51,706 nt of DNA from JBBKWQ01 sp037969115 (GCA_037969115.1 JBBKWQ010000027.1:1-51706), one strand, 5' to 3'; shown: positions 32,462 to 41,791, counted from the first letter of the stretch. Numbers and translations: made by a program. Notes: generated by a model from the sequence alone, not told the origin.

Positions 32462-32467
32462 TACGGT
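32462..32467 (+). promoter_or_regulatory. Leaderless -10 box, TetR gene at 32474
   Basis: TACGGT, 6 nt before the ATG. Confidence 0.45.
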
Positions 32468-32473
32468 CGAGAC

Positions 32474-33139
32474 ATGTCGCACAGCGTTCCAGTCGACGCA
32501 CAGGTGGCCGACCTCGTGTCGCAGCGGCGGGTTGGCCGACCCCGCGATGTCGACTCTGCCGTCACACGGGCCCGCATCGTGTCCACCGCTCGGCAGCTGT
32601 TCGCGCGCGACGGGTACGCCAGCACGACCAACCGCCTCATTGCCGAAGCGTCGGGTATCACGAGCGGCGCCATCTACCACTACTTCTCGTCGAAAGCCGA
32701 TCTCTATCAGGCGGTATACGCCGAGACCATCGACGAGGTGTACGCGGCGTTCGACGCCGGCGCCGCGAGGCGGCACACGTTGCTCGGCCAGTTCAGCGAG
32801 GTGCTCGACGAGGCGTGTGCGCTGAACGAACGTGACTCGTCGTTCGGTGGGTTCGTCATCTCGGTCGCGAGCGAGATCCAACGACATCCGGACCTCGCCG
32901 ATCTGGTGCGCCCGCTGCGCGTTCGCTCGGCGAGGTTCTTTCCCGACCTCGTCCGGCAAGCTGTCGAGCGGGGCGAACTCGCCGACGATGTCGACCCGCG
33001 GGGGCTGGAAGATCTGTTGGGTGCCGTGCTCGGCGGGCTGGCGCGTTTCGCCACGAACTCCGGTGACGCGGCGCGCCATGCGGCCGCGGTCGACATGTTG
33101 AAGCGATTCGCGGCGGGCACGATGCTGCGATCTCGGTGA
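32474..33139 (+). CDS. TetR family transcriptional regulator
   Basis: A 221-residue TetR protein. An N-terminal arm of about 30 residues (QRRVGRPRDVDSAVT) precedes the HTH at residues about 32-78: RARIVSTARQLFARDGYASTTNRLIAEASGITSGAIYHYFSSKADLY. The C-terminal domain (TetR_C type) contains SSFGGFVISVASEIQRHPDLADLV. It is divergent from the DUF305 gene, with an 88-base gap holding both promoters. I find no clear palindrome there, so its target is uncertain. ATG 32474 is supported by TACGGT at leaderless spacing. Confidence 0.87.
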   Translation: MSHSVPVDAQVADLVSQRRVGRPRDVDSAVTRARIVSTARQLFARDGYASTTNRLIAEASGITSGAIYHYFSSKADLYQAVYAETIDEVYAAFDAGAARRHTLLGQFSEVLDEACALNERDSSFGGFVISVASEIQRHPDLADLVRPLRVRSARFFPDLVRQAVERGELADDVDPRGLEDLLGAVLGGLARFATNSGDAARHAAAVDMLKRFAAGTMLRSR

Positions 33140-33172
33140 CTGCCGAGCTGAACGCGCCCCGGAGCTGATCGG

Positions 33173-34048
33173 TCAGAACTCGATGCAGTCGAAGACGTCG
33201 AAGAAGATGTCGAGCCCGTCCTCGCTCAGACCCGGATCTTCCTCGATACCGAAGGTGACGACCCTGGTGGCATCGTCGTCGCCCAGGCGTGACGCGACCT
33301 CACGGATGCATGCCTCGTCGATCGAGACGAACTCGCCATCGGCCACACCTCGAGCGAAAGCTGCCACCATGACGTCGCCGGCTTGTTGCTGGATCGGCAC
33401 ATTCGGATCTGGCACCGCTGTGGTGGCAGGGCCGGTCGATCCCGGCGGTTGAGGATCGCTCGGGTCATCGATGTCGATACATCGGTTGAGTTCGTTCGAC
33501 AAGCTCTCGCCTGCGTCGCTGAGCTGCGGGTCCTCGTCGTACGGCGTGGCCAGGATGATCGCGGCATCGGCATCGCTGTACCGGCCGAGCACGCTGGCAA
33601 CGCAGTCCTCGTCGGCCACGTAGGTGACTCCGTCGGTGCTGCCGGCATCGGCGAGCAAGTCGTAGAAGTATGTCCTGAGCTGGAGGTACAACGAGCCGGC
33701 ACCGGGCGGAGCGGTCGGTGGCGGAGGGGTCGTCGACGTTGTCGACCTGGTGGCCGGCGTGGTCGTCGCCGCCACGCCACCTTGGCCTGGAGCAGTGGTG
33801 GTCGGCGACTTCGACGTCGAACTCGTGGTCGTCGACGAACCGGCGTCGGTCGACGTTGTCGACGAATCCCCTGTCGTGCTCGACGTCGTGATGGCGCCGT
33901 CCTCTTCCAGCAAGGTCGATGTCGACGATCCGGCGGTGCCCGTGTCGCCCGTGGAGCTCGATGCGCCGTCATTCCCGCTGTTACAGGCGGTGAACGCCAG
34001 ACCGAGGGCGATGGCGAGAGAGATCGAACGGCGAATCACACCGGCCAT
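33173..34048 (-). CDS. Lipoprotein with Ser/Thr-rich linker and two Cys-pair repeat units
   Basis: A 291-residue lipoprotein. The signal MAGVIRRSISLAIALGLAFTAC ends in a lipobox (AFTAC). A linker dominated by Ser and Thr runs to about residue 115. Two units of about 65 residues follow, each with DxxC...V.....D.DA and, about 40 residues later, L(S/T)..G......CI: CVASVLGRYSDADAAII...CIDI, and CIREVASRLGDDDATRV...CIEF. Each unit probably forms one disulfide and a helical fold. The same unit occurs in the upstream gene. The ATG follows the upstream TAA with no gap (TAAATG), so translation is coupled. No function is known to me. Confidence 0.75.
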   Translation of the reverse strand: MAGVIRRSISLAIALGLAFTACNSGNDGASSSTGDTGTAGSSTSTLLEEDGAITTSSTTGDSSTTSTDAGSSTTTSSTSKSPTTTAPGQGGVAATTTPATRSTTSTTPPPPTAPPGAGSLYLQLRTYFYDLLADAGSTDGVTYVADEDCVASVLGRYSDADAAIILATPYDEDPQLSDAGESLSNELNRCIDIDDPSDPQPPGSTGPATTAVPDPNVPIQQQAGDVMVAAFARGVADGEFVSIDEACIREVASRLGDDDATRVVTFGIEEDPGLSEDGLDIFFDVFDCIEF

Positions 34049-34495
34049 TTAACCGCCGATATCGACACACTCCAGCATCGCATCGCTGAGACCGTTGAAT
34101 GCTTCGGTCTGCAGGTCGCGGAAGTCGATTTTCTCGAGTTCGGTCCTGACGCAGTCTTTGTCGATCCCCTCGTCGGGGAGGTCGGCGAGCACCCGGTCGA
34201 TCAGATCGGCCGTGTCGATGCAGTCGAAGATCTCGGTCGCGAGCGCTTCGCCCTCAGCGCTCAGCTCGGCATCGGCACCCTCGTCGGCGTCGAGGATCTT
34301 CGCCGCGTCGTCGTCGGACAGCTTGTTCGCTACTCCTTGGATACACGACCGGTCGAGTTTCACGTCGTCGGCCTCGCCGTCGGCCATCAACATGTCGGCG
34401 ACCTCCGCCTGTTGGCCGCTCCCACCGCTTCCGCAGGCCGTGAGCACCGCGATTGCCGCGAATGTCGCGATGGCGCAGATCGAACGTCGAATCAT
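34049..34495 (-). CDS. Small Cys-repeat lipoprotein, paralogue of the downstream gene
   Basis: A 148-residue lipoprotein: signal MIRRSICAIATFAAIAVLTAC with lipobox LTAC. The mature part contains one clear Cys-pair unit (CIQGVANKLSDDDAAKI...GEALATEIFDCIDT) and a more divergent second one (CVRTELEKIDF...LSDAMLECVDI). It is very acidic. The start ATG overlaps the rarD stop (ATGA) and has GGAGA upstream; the stop TAA directly precedes the next ATG. rarD, this gene and its paralogue are thus one translationally coupled operon. Function unknown. Confidence 0.75.
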   Translation of the reverse strand: MIRRSICAIATFAAIAVLTACGSGGSGQQAEVADMLMADGEADDVKLDRSCIQGVANKLSDDDAAKILDADEGADAELSAEGEALATEIFDCIDTADLIDRVLADLPDEGIDKDCVRTELEKIDFRDLQTEAFNGLSDAMLECVDIGG

Positions 34496-35442
34496 GATGT
34501 CTCCTGATGGGGGGTTGCCGAGCGTGTCCATCTTGGCTGCTCGCGTGCGCCCGCCGGTGGCAATTTGCGTCCCGACCTCTTCACCGCGTCGAGCGTGATC
34601 AGGGCGAGGGCGATCCAGACCAACACGATTCCGGCGAACCTCGACGCCGTGATCTCCTCGTCGTAAACCGCCCATCCGAGCACGAGGTTGATCATCGGGA
34701 CGAGATAGTTCAGCGGCCCGAGCAGAGTGAACGGGACCCGTTGCGCGGCAAACGCGAAGAGCAAGAGGGGCACCGCGGTGATCAGGCCGGTACCGGCGAT
34801 CAGTACGAGGTCGATTCGAGTGGCGAGCGCCGGCACACCGTCGTTGCGCGTCGCTCCCCACGCGATGACGCCGAGGGCGGGCACGAGGAGCACGAACAGC
34901 TCGCTGGACAGACTCTCGACGGGAGGCAACGGGACCTTGCGCTTCGTGAGGCCGTACCAACCCCAGCTGCCGGCGATGAGGAGTGCGATCCACGGAATCT
35001 GCCCGTACGACAGCGTGAGCACGGTGACCGATGCGAGCGCAGCGACGATGCCGAGTCGTTTGAGCGGCGTGAGCGTCTCACCCAACACGAGGATGCCGAT
35101 CGCCATCGTCACCAGCGGTGAGAAGAAGTAGCCGAGCGCCGTTTCGATCACATGACCCGTGACCACCGCGAACACGTAGGTGGTCCAGTTCACGGTCAAC
35201 AACACGCTCGCCCACGCAATTCGGCGCACCAGTTTCGGGTTGCGTGCGACTCGCACCAGCGCCGGCCATCGATGCTGAGCCGTGATCAGCGCAGCCAGGA
35301 TGACGCTGGCGGCGACAATGCGGTACCCGATCAGCTCGAGCGCATCGAACGCGCTCAGCTGCTTCCAATAGATCGTCAGCAGCCCCCAGATGATGTAGGC
35401 GAGAACGCACGCGCGAAGGCCGCGGCTCTGATCGGGATGCAC
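34492..35442 (-). CDS. rarD: RarD-type EamA transporter
   Basis: A 316-residue inner-membrane permease of the drug/metabolite transporter superfamily with ten predicted helices in two EamA halves. The N-terminal GLRACVLAYIIWGLLTIYWKQLSAFDALELIGYRI and the second-half segment PFTLLGPLNYLVPMINLVLGWAVYDEEI are characteristic of RarD (chloramphenicol-sensitivity-related) proteins. The C-terminus is a basic cytosolic tail. The GTG at 35442 is preceded by TAACGT at 6 nt. The stop overlaps the small lipoprotein's start. Substrate unknown; coupling to two secreted lipoproteins is unusual for this family. Confidence 0.88.
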   Translation of the reverse strand: MHPDQSRGLRACVLAYIIWGLLTIYWKQLSAFDALELIGYRIVAASVILAALITAQHRWPALVRVARNPKLVRRIAWASVLLTVNWTTYVFAVVTGHVIETALGYFFSPLVTMAIGILVLGETLTPLKRLGIVAALASVTVLTLSYGQIPWIALLIAGSWGWYGLTKRKVPLPPVESLSSELFVLLVPALGVIAWGATRNDGVPALATRIDLVLIAGTGLITAVPLLLFAFAAQRVPFTLLGPLNYLVPMINLVLGWAVYDEEITASRFAGIVLVWIALALITLDAVKRSGRKLPPAGAREQPRWTRSATPHQETS

Positions 35443-35448
35443 GCGTGC

Positions 35449-35454
35449 ACGTTA
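35449..35454 (-). promoter_or_regulatory. Leaderless -10 box, rarD operon
   Basis: TAACGT on the minus strand, 6 nt before the GTG at 35442. Confidence 0.5.
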
Positions 35455-35514
35455 TTGACCACAGCCCGTCCGGAGGCGACCGGATGGTTCGATCGTCTGT
35501 GACAGGCTGCGTCG

Positions 35515-36171
35515 ATGGAGCTTCGTGTCAGCGACGATCCGTCGCGGGATGCCGCCAACCTGATCGCTCGCCGACTCGATCGAGCCGTGCGCCGCCGCAG
35601 TCGGGCCACGCTCGCGCTGAGCGGTGGATCGACGACGCCGCCCATGCTCGCCTGGCTCGTCGGGATGGACCTCCCCTGGGACCGCGTCGATGTCTGGCAG
35701 GTCGACGAACGTGTTGCCCCCGACGGTGACCCGGCGCGCAACGCTGTTCAGCTCGATGCGTTCCCCGGAACCGTCCATGCCATGGCGGTCACCAGTGTCG
35801 ATCTGCGGGGCGCTGCGCGGCGGTATGGGGCCGGACTGCCGACACAATTCGACGTGGTGCACCTCGGCATCGGCGATGACGGACACACGGCTTCGTGGCC
35901 GCCCGGCGACGACGATGTGGTGACCAGCAGCCGCGCCGTCGAGCTCGTGCCCGAGTTCAACGGGTTCGTACGAATGACGTTCACGCCCCGCGTCGTGAAT
36001 GCCGCCCGCACCCGAATCGTGTTGGCGACCGGTATCACGAAGGCGCCAATGGTCGAACGGTGGTTACTCGGCGATACGACGCTGCCGGTCAACAGGGTGC
36101 ACAGGACGGCGACGGTGATCTGTCTCGACGAGGCGGCAGCGCCGGATCGACCAGCGACCAAACCCGATTAG
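35515..36171 (+). CDS. pgl: 6-phosphogluconolactonase
   Basis: A 218-residue enzyme hydrolysing 6-phosphogluconolactone in the oxidative pentose-phosphate pathway. TLALSGGSTTPPMLAWL is the phosphate-binding segment. VDVWQVDERVAPDGDPARN and VVHLGIGDDGHTASWPPGD, with the catalytic His, are family signatures, as is VLATGITKAPMVERWL near the C-terminus. It is slightly shorter than usual (230-260). CAGGCT lies 6 nt before the ATG. The pgi start is 11 bases beyond its stop, so the two glucose-6-phosphate enzymes are probably co-expressed. Confidence 0.88.
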   Translation: MELRVSDDPSRDAANLIARRLDRAVRRRSRATLALSGGSTTPPMLAWLVGMDLPWDRVDVWQVDERVAPDGDPARNAVQLDAFPGTVHAMAVTSVDLRGAARRYGAGLPTQFDVVHLGIGDDGHTASWPPGDDDVVTSSRAVELVPEFNGFVRMTFTPRVVNAARTRIVLATGITKAPMVERWLLGDTTLPVNRVHRTATVICLDEAAAPDRPATKPD

Positions 36172-36174
36172 GTT
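36169..36174 (+). promoter_or_regulatory. Candidate -10 box, pgi
   Basis: TAGGTT overlapping the pgl stop codon, 8 nt before the pgi ATG. It could give pgi its own leaderless transcript. Confidence 0.35.
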
Positions 36175-36182
36175 TCAGGCCG

Positions 36183-37751
36183 ATGGATTCCAGCGATATC
36201 AGCACCAGTGATGCATGGCGTCACCTCGTCACCCTCAGCGCCCCCGGCACGATCAGCGACCTGTTCTCGCGCGATCCGGATCGAGCGCGCCGCTATCTGC
36301 TCGAGGCCGGCGATCTCAGGATCGACTACTCGAAGCACGCCATCGATGACCACATACTCGACGCGCTGCTCGCGGTTGCCGAGCATGCCGAGGTCGGCCG
36401 GCGGCGCGATGCCATGATCCGGGGAGACCGGATCAACGTCACCGAGGATCGCGCCGTGCTGCACACCGCCCTGCGAGCCGAGCGCGGCTCTGTGGTGGTG
36501 GTCGACGGTGTCGACGTGGTGCCCGAGGTCCACGCCGTTCTCGACCGCATGGGCGTATTCGCCGATCGCATCCGTGCCGACGGCCGATACACCGACATCG
36601 TGAACATCGGAATCGGAGGTTCCGACCTCGGTCCGGCAATGGCCGCCCGAGCGCTCGACGCCTTCAGGCATTCGCGGCTCACCGGACATTTCGTGTCGAA
36701 TGTCGACGGCGCCGACATCGCGAATACGCTCGACAGGATCCGACCCGAGTCGACCCTGTTCGTCATCGCGTCGAAGACCTTCACGACGATCGAGACCCTC
36801 ACCAATGCGCAGACGGCTCGGGCATGGTTGGTTGCCGAGCTGGGGGAGGATGCCGTTGCCGATCACTTCGTGGCGGTGTCGACCAACGCCGAGCAGGTCA
36901 GCGCGTTCGGCATCGACACCGACAACATGTTCGGCTTCTGGGATTGGGTGGGCGGTCGCTATTCCGTCGATTCGGCGATCGGGCTGTCGCTCATGCTGTT
37001 GATCGGGCCGGATCGATTCACCGAGTTCCTTGCCGGCTTTCGCACGATCGATCAACACTTCTGCGATGCCCCGCTCGACGAGAACGCGCCGGTGGTGATG
37101 GCGTTGCTGGGCATCTGGCACGCCAACGTGCTCGGTCGCGACACCAAGGCCGTGCTGCCGTACGCTCAGGAACTGGCGCGATTCGCCGCATACCTCCAGC
37201 AACTCGATATGGAGTCGAACGGCAAATCGGTTCGGCTGAGCGGCGAACGCGTGACGACGTCGACCGGCCCGATCGTCTGGGGTGAACCCGGCACGAACGG
37301 TCAACACGCCTTCTACCAACTGCTCCACCAGGGAACGCGCGTCGTTCCGGTCGACTTCATCGGTTTCGCGAACCCGCACCACGGCCATCGCAACCATCAC
37401 GATCTGCTGATGGCGAACATGTTCGCACAAGCCGAGGCGATGGCGTTCGGTCGCTTCAACCAGGACGAGCCACATCGCAGCTTCGACGGCGATCGCCCGA
37501 GCACGACGATCCTGGCCGACACGCTGACGCCCGGGGTGCTCGGTCAGCTCATCGCCCTCTACGAGCACATCGTGTTCGTCCAGGGGGTGGTGTGGGGGAT
37601 CAACAGCTTCGACCAGTGGGGGGTCGAGCTCGGCAAAGAACTGGCGAACCGCATCACGCCGGAGCTGACCGGTCAACCCGAACCGGCTGCGCACGACTCG
37701 TCGACGAACGCATCGATCGCGTGGTATCGCGACCTCCGCTCCGATGGTTGA
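36183..37751 (+). CDS. pgi: Glucose-6-phosphate isomerase
   Basis: A 522-residue enzyme interconverting glucose-6-phosphate and fructose-6-phosphate. Seen are VNIGIGGSDLGPAMAARAL (substrate loop), FVIASKTFTTIETLTNAQTA (the SKTFTTxET signature), FGFWDWVGGRYSVDSAIGLS (PGI signature), VLPYAQELARFAAYLQQLDMESNGKS and GEPGTNGQHAFYQLLHQG with the catalytic Glu and His. The ATG at 36183 begins a normal N-terminus; the frame extends upstream antisense to nothing conserved. It links polyphosphate glucokinase output with pentose-phosphate and glycogen/trehalose metabolism. The treY start overlaps its last 8 bases. Confidence 0.93.
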   Translation: MDSSDISTSDAWRHLVTLSAPGTISDLFSRDPDRARRYLLEAGDLRIDYSKHAIDDHILDALLAVAEHAEVGRRRDAMIRGDRINVTEDRAVLHTALRAERGSVVVVDGVDVVPEVHAVLDRMGVFADRIRADGRYTDIVNIGIGGSDLGPAMAARALDAFRHSRLTGHFVSNVDGADIANTLDRIRPESTLFVIASKTFTTIETLTNAQTARAWLVAELGEDAVADHFVAVSTNAEQVSAFGIDTDNMFGFWDWVGGRYSVDSAIGLSLMLLIGPDRFTEFLAGFRTIDQHFCDAPLDENAPVVMALLGIWHANVLGRDTKAVLPYAQELARFAAYLQQLDMESNGKSVRLSGERVTTSTGPIVWGEPGTNGQHAFYQLLHQGTRVVPVDFIGFANPHHGHRNHHDLLMANMFAQAEAMAFGRFNQDEPHRSFDGDRPSTTILADTLTPGVLGQLIALYEHIVFVQGVVWGINSFDQWGVELGKELANRITPELTGQPEPAAHDSSTNASIAWYRDLRSDG

Positions 37752-40008
37752 CCCGGTCGCTTCGTACCGACTCCAACTGACTCCGACGTTCGGGTTCGGT
37801 GCGGCAGCGGGAGTGCTCGATCACATCGAGCGTCTCGGCGTGAGTCACGTCTACCTGTCACCGATTGCCGAGGCCGTAGCAGGCAGTAGTCACGGCTACG
37901 ACGTCGTCGATCACACGACCGTCCGTGCCGAGTTCGGTGGGGCGGAGGGTTTCGAGGCGCTCCTCGATGCGGTGGCCGCTCGGTCGATGGCGGTGCTCTT
38001 CGACCACGTGCCGAATCATGTGTCGTCGGCCCGCCCCGAACAGAACCAGGCGTGGTGGCAACTGCTGCGAGACGGACGCGATTCACCGGCCGCCGACTGG
38101 TTCGACGTCGAATGGGAGCTCGCGGACGACCGGGTGATCCTGCCCGTCCTCGGTGCTCCGCTTGCGGACGTGATCCGATCCGGCGACCTGACCCTCGAAG
38201 GCGACTCGTTGCTGCTGTACGGCGAACGTCGCCTCCCGATCGCCGCGGGCACCGACACGCTGCCGTTGTCGGAACTGGTCGGGCGTCAGCACTATCGGAT
38301 GATCCATTGGCGCGACCCGGCTCGCAACGTGCGGCGTTTCTTCACCATCGACGACCTCGTCGCTGTGAGGGTCGAGCACCAACACGTCGCCGCCGTGGTC
38401 GACACGCTTCCCGAGCGTTACGCAGCCCACCCCGGATTCGGTGGTGTGCGTGTGGATCACGTCGATGGGCTGGCGAACCCGAAGGCGTATCTTGAGGGTC
38501 TGCGACAACGCGTCGGCGATGGGGCATGGCTGCTCGTCGAGAAGATCCTCGGCCCGGGCGAGGATCTGCCTGCCGACTGGCCGGTCGACGGCACGACCGG
38601 TTACGAGTTCATCCGACAGATCGATCACGTCCTGCTGAACGACCGAGCCGGAGTCACGCTGACTGCCCGATGGGCTCAGGACTCGGGCGACAACCGCACG
38701 TTCCACGAACTCGAACACGAAGCGAGACTCGAAGTGGTCGACACGGCACTCCGGCCCGACCTCGAGCGGGTGCAGCGCCTTGCCAACGCGTCGATCGACG
38801 GCGACCACGACGATCAAGAGGCCGAGTTGCGGCGCCTCACGACGGAACTCGACCGGTACCGCACCTACTCGGTCGATGACTCAGTGGGAGCGGAGCTGAT
38901 CGGTGAGATCTCACAGGGGCCGGTCGCCGAAGCCATGCTCCATCCGCAATCGGTCGAGCATGTCGAGTTGCGCGCGCGCTGGCAGCAGTTGACCGGCCCG
39001 GTCATGGCGAAGGGCGCCGAAGATCGGTCGTTCTACCGGTACTTGCGTCTTGCATCGCTGTGCGAAGTCGGCGGCTCTCCGGGTTCGTTCGGCCTCGACA
39101 CCGACGAGTTCCACGGCGAGCAGGTCGCACGCCACGAGCGGTGGCCGCGCAACATGTTGGCGTCGTCGACCCACGACACCAAACGATCGGAGGATGTGCG
39201 CGCCCTGAGCGGCGCCCTGACGTGGTCGCCCACGGCGACAAGATCGCTGGCTGAGTTGTCGGCCGGAATCAGCCGGGCGACCGGGCTCGACGGGGTCGCT
39301 TCGTCACTGCTGGCGCAGACGGTGTTGACGTGTCCGGGACTGACAGCCGAGCGTCTGACGGCGTATGTCGTGAAGGCCATGCGCGAGGCGGCGCTGTCGA
39401 CCACGTGGGAAGATCCCGATGCCGACTACGAGGCGTTGCTCGAACGAGCCGGTCGCTGGGCGATCGAGTCGGGTGCTGGACTGCCACACGCTGTTGCCCG
39501 ACTCGGGGCCGGGCTCTCCGTCGCGGCCACGGTGCTGCGCTGCACGAGTCCGGGCGTCCCCGACATCTACCAGGGCACCGAGGTCGCGTCGTTCCGCCTC
39601 GTCGACCCGGACAATCGCGTTGAACCCGATTGGTCGGCACTGCGAGAAGCACCATCGATCGAGATCGCTCACGCGTGGCGTGTCCGCCCCGACGTGGTGA
39701 AGGCTCCGGTGATTGCTGCCCTGCTCTCGTTGCGGCGCAGGCGCGCCGGCTCGTTCGGGGCGCGGGGTGGCTACTTTCCGATCGACCTGGGCAAGTCGGC
39801 GATCGCGTTCCGGCGAGCAGACGACGTGATCGTGGTGGTCGTGCGCGGCATCGCAGGCGAACTCCCCGTACTCGAACTGCCGCCCGGCGACTGGCTCGAC
39901 GTGTTGCACCCCGAGCGAGGCGCAATGCGCGGTCCGGTTCGACTCGACTCGATCGTCGGTGGCGACGGGTTGCCCGCCGCAGCTCTGGAGCGTGTCAGCC
40001 AACGATGA
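37744..40008 (+). CDS. treY: Malto-oligosyltrehalose synthase
   Basis: A 754-residue GH13 intramolecular transglycosylase that converts the reducing end of maltodextrins to a trehalose linkage. PVASYRLQLTPTFGFGAA is the typical TreY start. VLFDHVPNHVSS, FGGVRVDHVDGLANPKAYL (nucleophile Asp) and LLVEKILGPGEDLPADW (general acid Glu) are the GH13 active-site strands. SSTHDTKRSEDVRAL is the fourth. The long insertion between them is a TreY feature. The start overlaps pgi by 8 bases. The gene is convergent with treZ, overlapping its end by 14 bases. Together with treZ and treX it forms the glycogen-to-trehalose pathway. Confidence 0.93.
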   Translation: MVDPVASYRLQLTPTFGFGAAAGVLDHIERLGVSHVYLSPIAEAVAGSSHGYDVVDHTTVRAEFGGAEGFEALLDAVAARSMAVLFDHVPNHVSSARPEQNQAWWQLLRDGRDSPAADWFDVEWELADDRVILPVLGAPLADVIRSGDLTLEGDSLLLYGERRLPIAAGTDTLPLSELVGRQHYRMIHWRDPARNVRRFFTIDDLVAVRVEHQHVAAVVDTLPERYAAHPGFGGVRVDHVDGLANPKAYLEGLRQRVGDGAWLLVEKILGPGEDLPADWPVDGTTGYEFIRQIDHVLLNDRAGVTLTARWAQDSGDNRTFHELEHEARLEVVDTALRPDLERVQRLANASIDGDHDDQEAELRRLTTELDRYRTYSVDDSVGAELIGEISQGPVAEAMLHPQSVEHVELRARWQQLTGPVMAKGAEDRSFYRYLRLASLCEVGGSPGSFGLDTDEFHGEQVARHERWPRNMLASSTHDTKRSEDVRALSGALTWSPTATRSLAELSAGISRATGLDGVASSLLAQTVLTCPGLTAERLTAYVVKAMREAALSTTWEDPDADYEALLERAGRWAIESGAGLPHAVARLGAGLSVAATVLRCTSPGVPDIYQGTEVASFRLVDPDNRVEPDWSALREAPSIEIAHAWRVRPDVVKAPVIAALLSLRRRRAGSFGARGGYFPIDLGKSAIAFRRADDVIVVVVRGIAGELPVLELPPGDWLDVLHPERGAMRGPVRLDSIVGGDGLPAAALERVSQR

Positions 40009-41791
40009 GTACGGCGGTGAATCCGGGCACGGTGATCGCTCCGGGCGCGGCTCGTGTGGCACCGGAACCACCCCAGGCGGTCGCGTCGCTGTCGAACTCC
40101 ACGTTGCCGTCGACGGCAACGGATTCGGCGCTGGGTCCGGCATTGAGCACGAGCGTCGACGTGCACTCGTCGATCGTTCGAGCGATCAGGACGACGTCGC
40201 CGTGCTGCTGCACCCGCTGGGTCGCCGCCGGGTTCGCGATCGGATCGACGGTTGCACGGAGGTGCAGCAACCGGGTGTACATCGCCAACATCGATCTGTG
40301 AGGTTCCGAGCTCGCGATCGAAGGATCGAGGATCGCCGATCGGAACGTGTCGATCGCACCCGGATCGGGAACGTCGACATCCCAGTCGGCGCCCTCGAAC
40401 TCGGCACGTCGACCTGCTCGGGTGGCCGCGAGGATTGCAGGATCGGTGTGATCGACGAAGAACGGGAACGGAGCCCGTTCACCATACTCCTCGCCCATGA
40501 AGAGCATGGGTGTGTACGGCGAGAGCAGCACGGTCGAGGGCAAAAAGCGGCGTTGAGCTGGCGTGATGTGATAATCGGGACGATCACCCGCCGGACGATT
40601 GCCCACCTGGTCGTGGTTCTGCGAACAGGCGATGAATCGGTGTGGCGCGACATCGTCGACGGGGCGGCCATGGCGTCGTCGTCGAGCCTCGGAGTACTGA
40701 CCGCGGAACTTCCACCGGTGCTCGACGATGTCGGCGAGTTCGTCGGTGCTACCCGCATAGTCGACGTAGTAGCCACGGCGGTCGCCGGTGAGTGCCACGC
40801 GGAGCGTGTGGTGCACGTCGTCGCACCACACGGCATCGAAGCCGATCCCGGCGCGATCCGAAGTGTGAACGTGTCGAGGATCGTTGTCGGATGACTCGGC
40901 GATGAGCACGACCGTGCGGCGCGCGGCTACGGCGGCCACCCGCACCGCATCGTTGAGCTGTTCGAAGAACGGATTCGCGGTCGGGTCGATCACCGCGTGT
41001 ACGGCGTCGAAGCGAAAACCGTCGAGGTGGTATTCGGTGATCCATCGGCATGCCTGCTCGATGAAGTAGCGGCGCACGCCGTCGCTTTCCGCTTCGGCGA
41101 CATTGACCGCAGGACCCCACGGCGTGTTGTACGAGTCGGTGAAGTACGGGCCGTAGCGCGCCAAGACATTGCCTTCCGGGCCCACGTGGTTGTCGACCAC
41201 GTCGAGGATGACCGCGAGACCCAGCCGATGGGCTGCGTCGACGAACTTCGCCAACGCGACGGGGCCGCCGTAGGAGTGCTGGACGGCGTACGGGAGCACC
41301 CCGTCGTAACCCCAGTTGCGTTCGCCGGCGAACTGGCCGACCGGCATCACCTCGATCGTCGTGATGCCGAGTGCAGCGAGACGGGGAAGTTCTTCGATGG
41401 CCGTGACGAAGGTGCCGCCGGCCGTGAACGTGCCGACATGGAGCTCGTAGATCACGCTGCCGGCGAGACCCCGACCTCGCCATTCGGCGTCGCTCCATTC
41501 GAACAAACCGGTGTCGACGACAGCCGATGCCCCATGCACCCCGTCGGGCTGCCAGGCGCTGGCCGGGTCAGCGAGCGCCTCGCCTCCATCGACCGAGAAC
41601 CGATAATGCTCGCCGTGTGCCACACCGTCGACGTGCTGGGTCCAGTACCCCCTGTCGGCTGTGGTGTGCAGCGGATGTGACACGCCCTCGACGATCACGT
41701 CGACACGTTCGGCGTCGGGCGCCCAGACCAGGAAGTTGGTTCCCGTGACCGTCGCCGTCGCGCCGAGCCGATCGATGTGGTCAGTCGACAC
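39995..41791 (-). CDS. treZ: Malto-oligosyltrehalose trehalohydrolase
   Basis: A 598-residue GH13 enzyme that releases trehalose from maltooligosyl-trehalose. An N-terminal carbohydrate-binding domain (FLVWAPDAERVDVIVEGVSHPL) is followed by the barrel: VIYELHVGTFTAGGTFVTAIEELPRLAALG, ITTIEVMPVGQFAGERNWGYDGVLPYAVQHSYGGP, HLDGFRFDAVHAVID (nucleophile), VVLIAESSDNDPRH (acid/base) and ACSQNHDQVGNRPAGDR. The GTG at 41791 overlaps the treX stop by 11 bases, so treX-treZ are coupled. The length is normal. Confidence 0.93.
   Translation of the reverse strand: MSTDHIDRLGATATVTGTNFLVWAPDAERVDVIVEGVSHPLHTTADRGYWTQHVDGVAHGEHYRFSVDGGEALADPASAWQPDGVHGASAVVDTGLFEWSDAEWRGRGLAGSVIYELHVGTFTAGGTFVTAIEELPRLAALGITTIEVMPVGQFAGERNWGYDGVLPYAVQHSYGGPVALAKFVDAAHRLGLAVILDVVDNHVGPEGNVLARYGPYFTDSYNTPWGPAVNVAEAESDGVRRYFIEQACRWITEYHLDGFRFDAVHAVIDPTANPFFEQLNDAVRVAAVAARRTVVLIAESSDNDPRHVHTSDRAGIGFDAVWCDDVHHTLRVALTGDRRGYYVDYAGSTDELADIVEHRWKFRGQYSEARRRRHGRPVDDVAPHRFIACSQNHDQVGNRPAGDRPDYHITPAQRRFLPSTVLLSPYTPMLFMGEEYGERAPFPFFVDHTDPAILAATRAGRRAEFEGADWDVDVPDPGAIDTFRSAILDPSIASSEPHRSMLAMYTRLLHLRATVDPIANPAATQRVQQHGDVVLIARTIDECTSTLVLNAGPSAESVAVDGNVEFDSDATAWGGSGATRAAPGAITVPGFTAVLIVG

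Noticed and set aside
36168..37694. Minus-strand open frame (508 codons) opposite pgi
   Set aside because: No recognisable domain; pgi is complete on the other strand.
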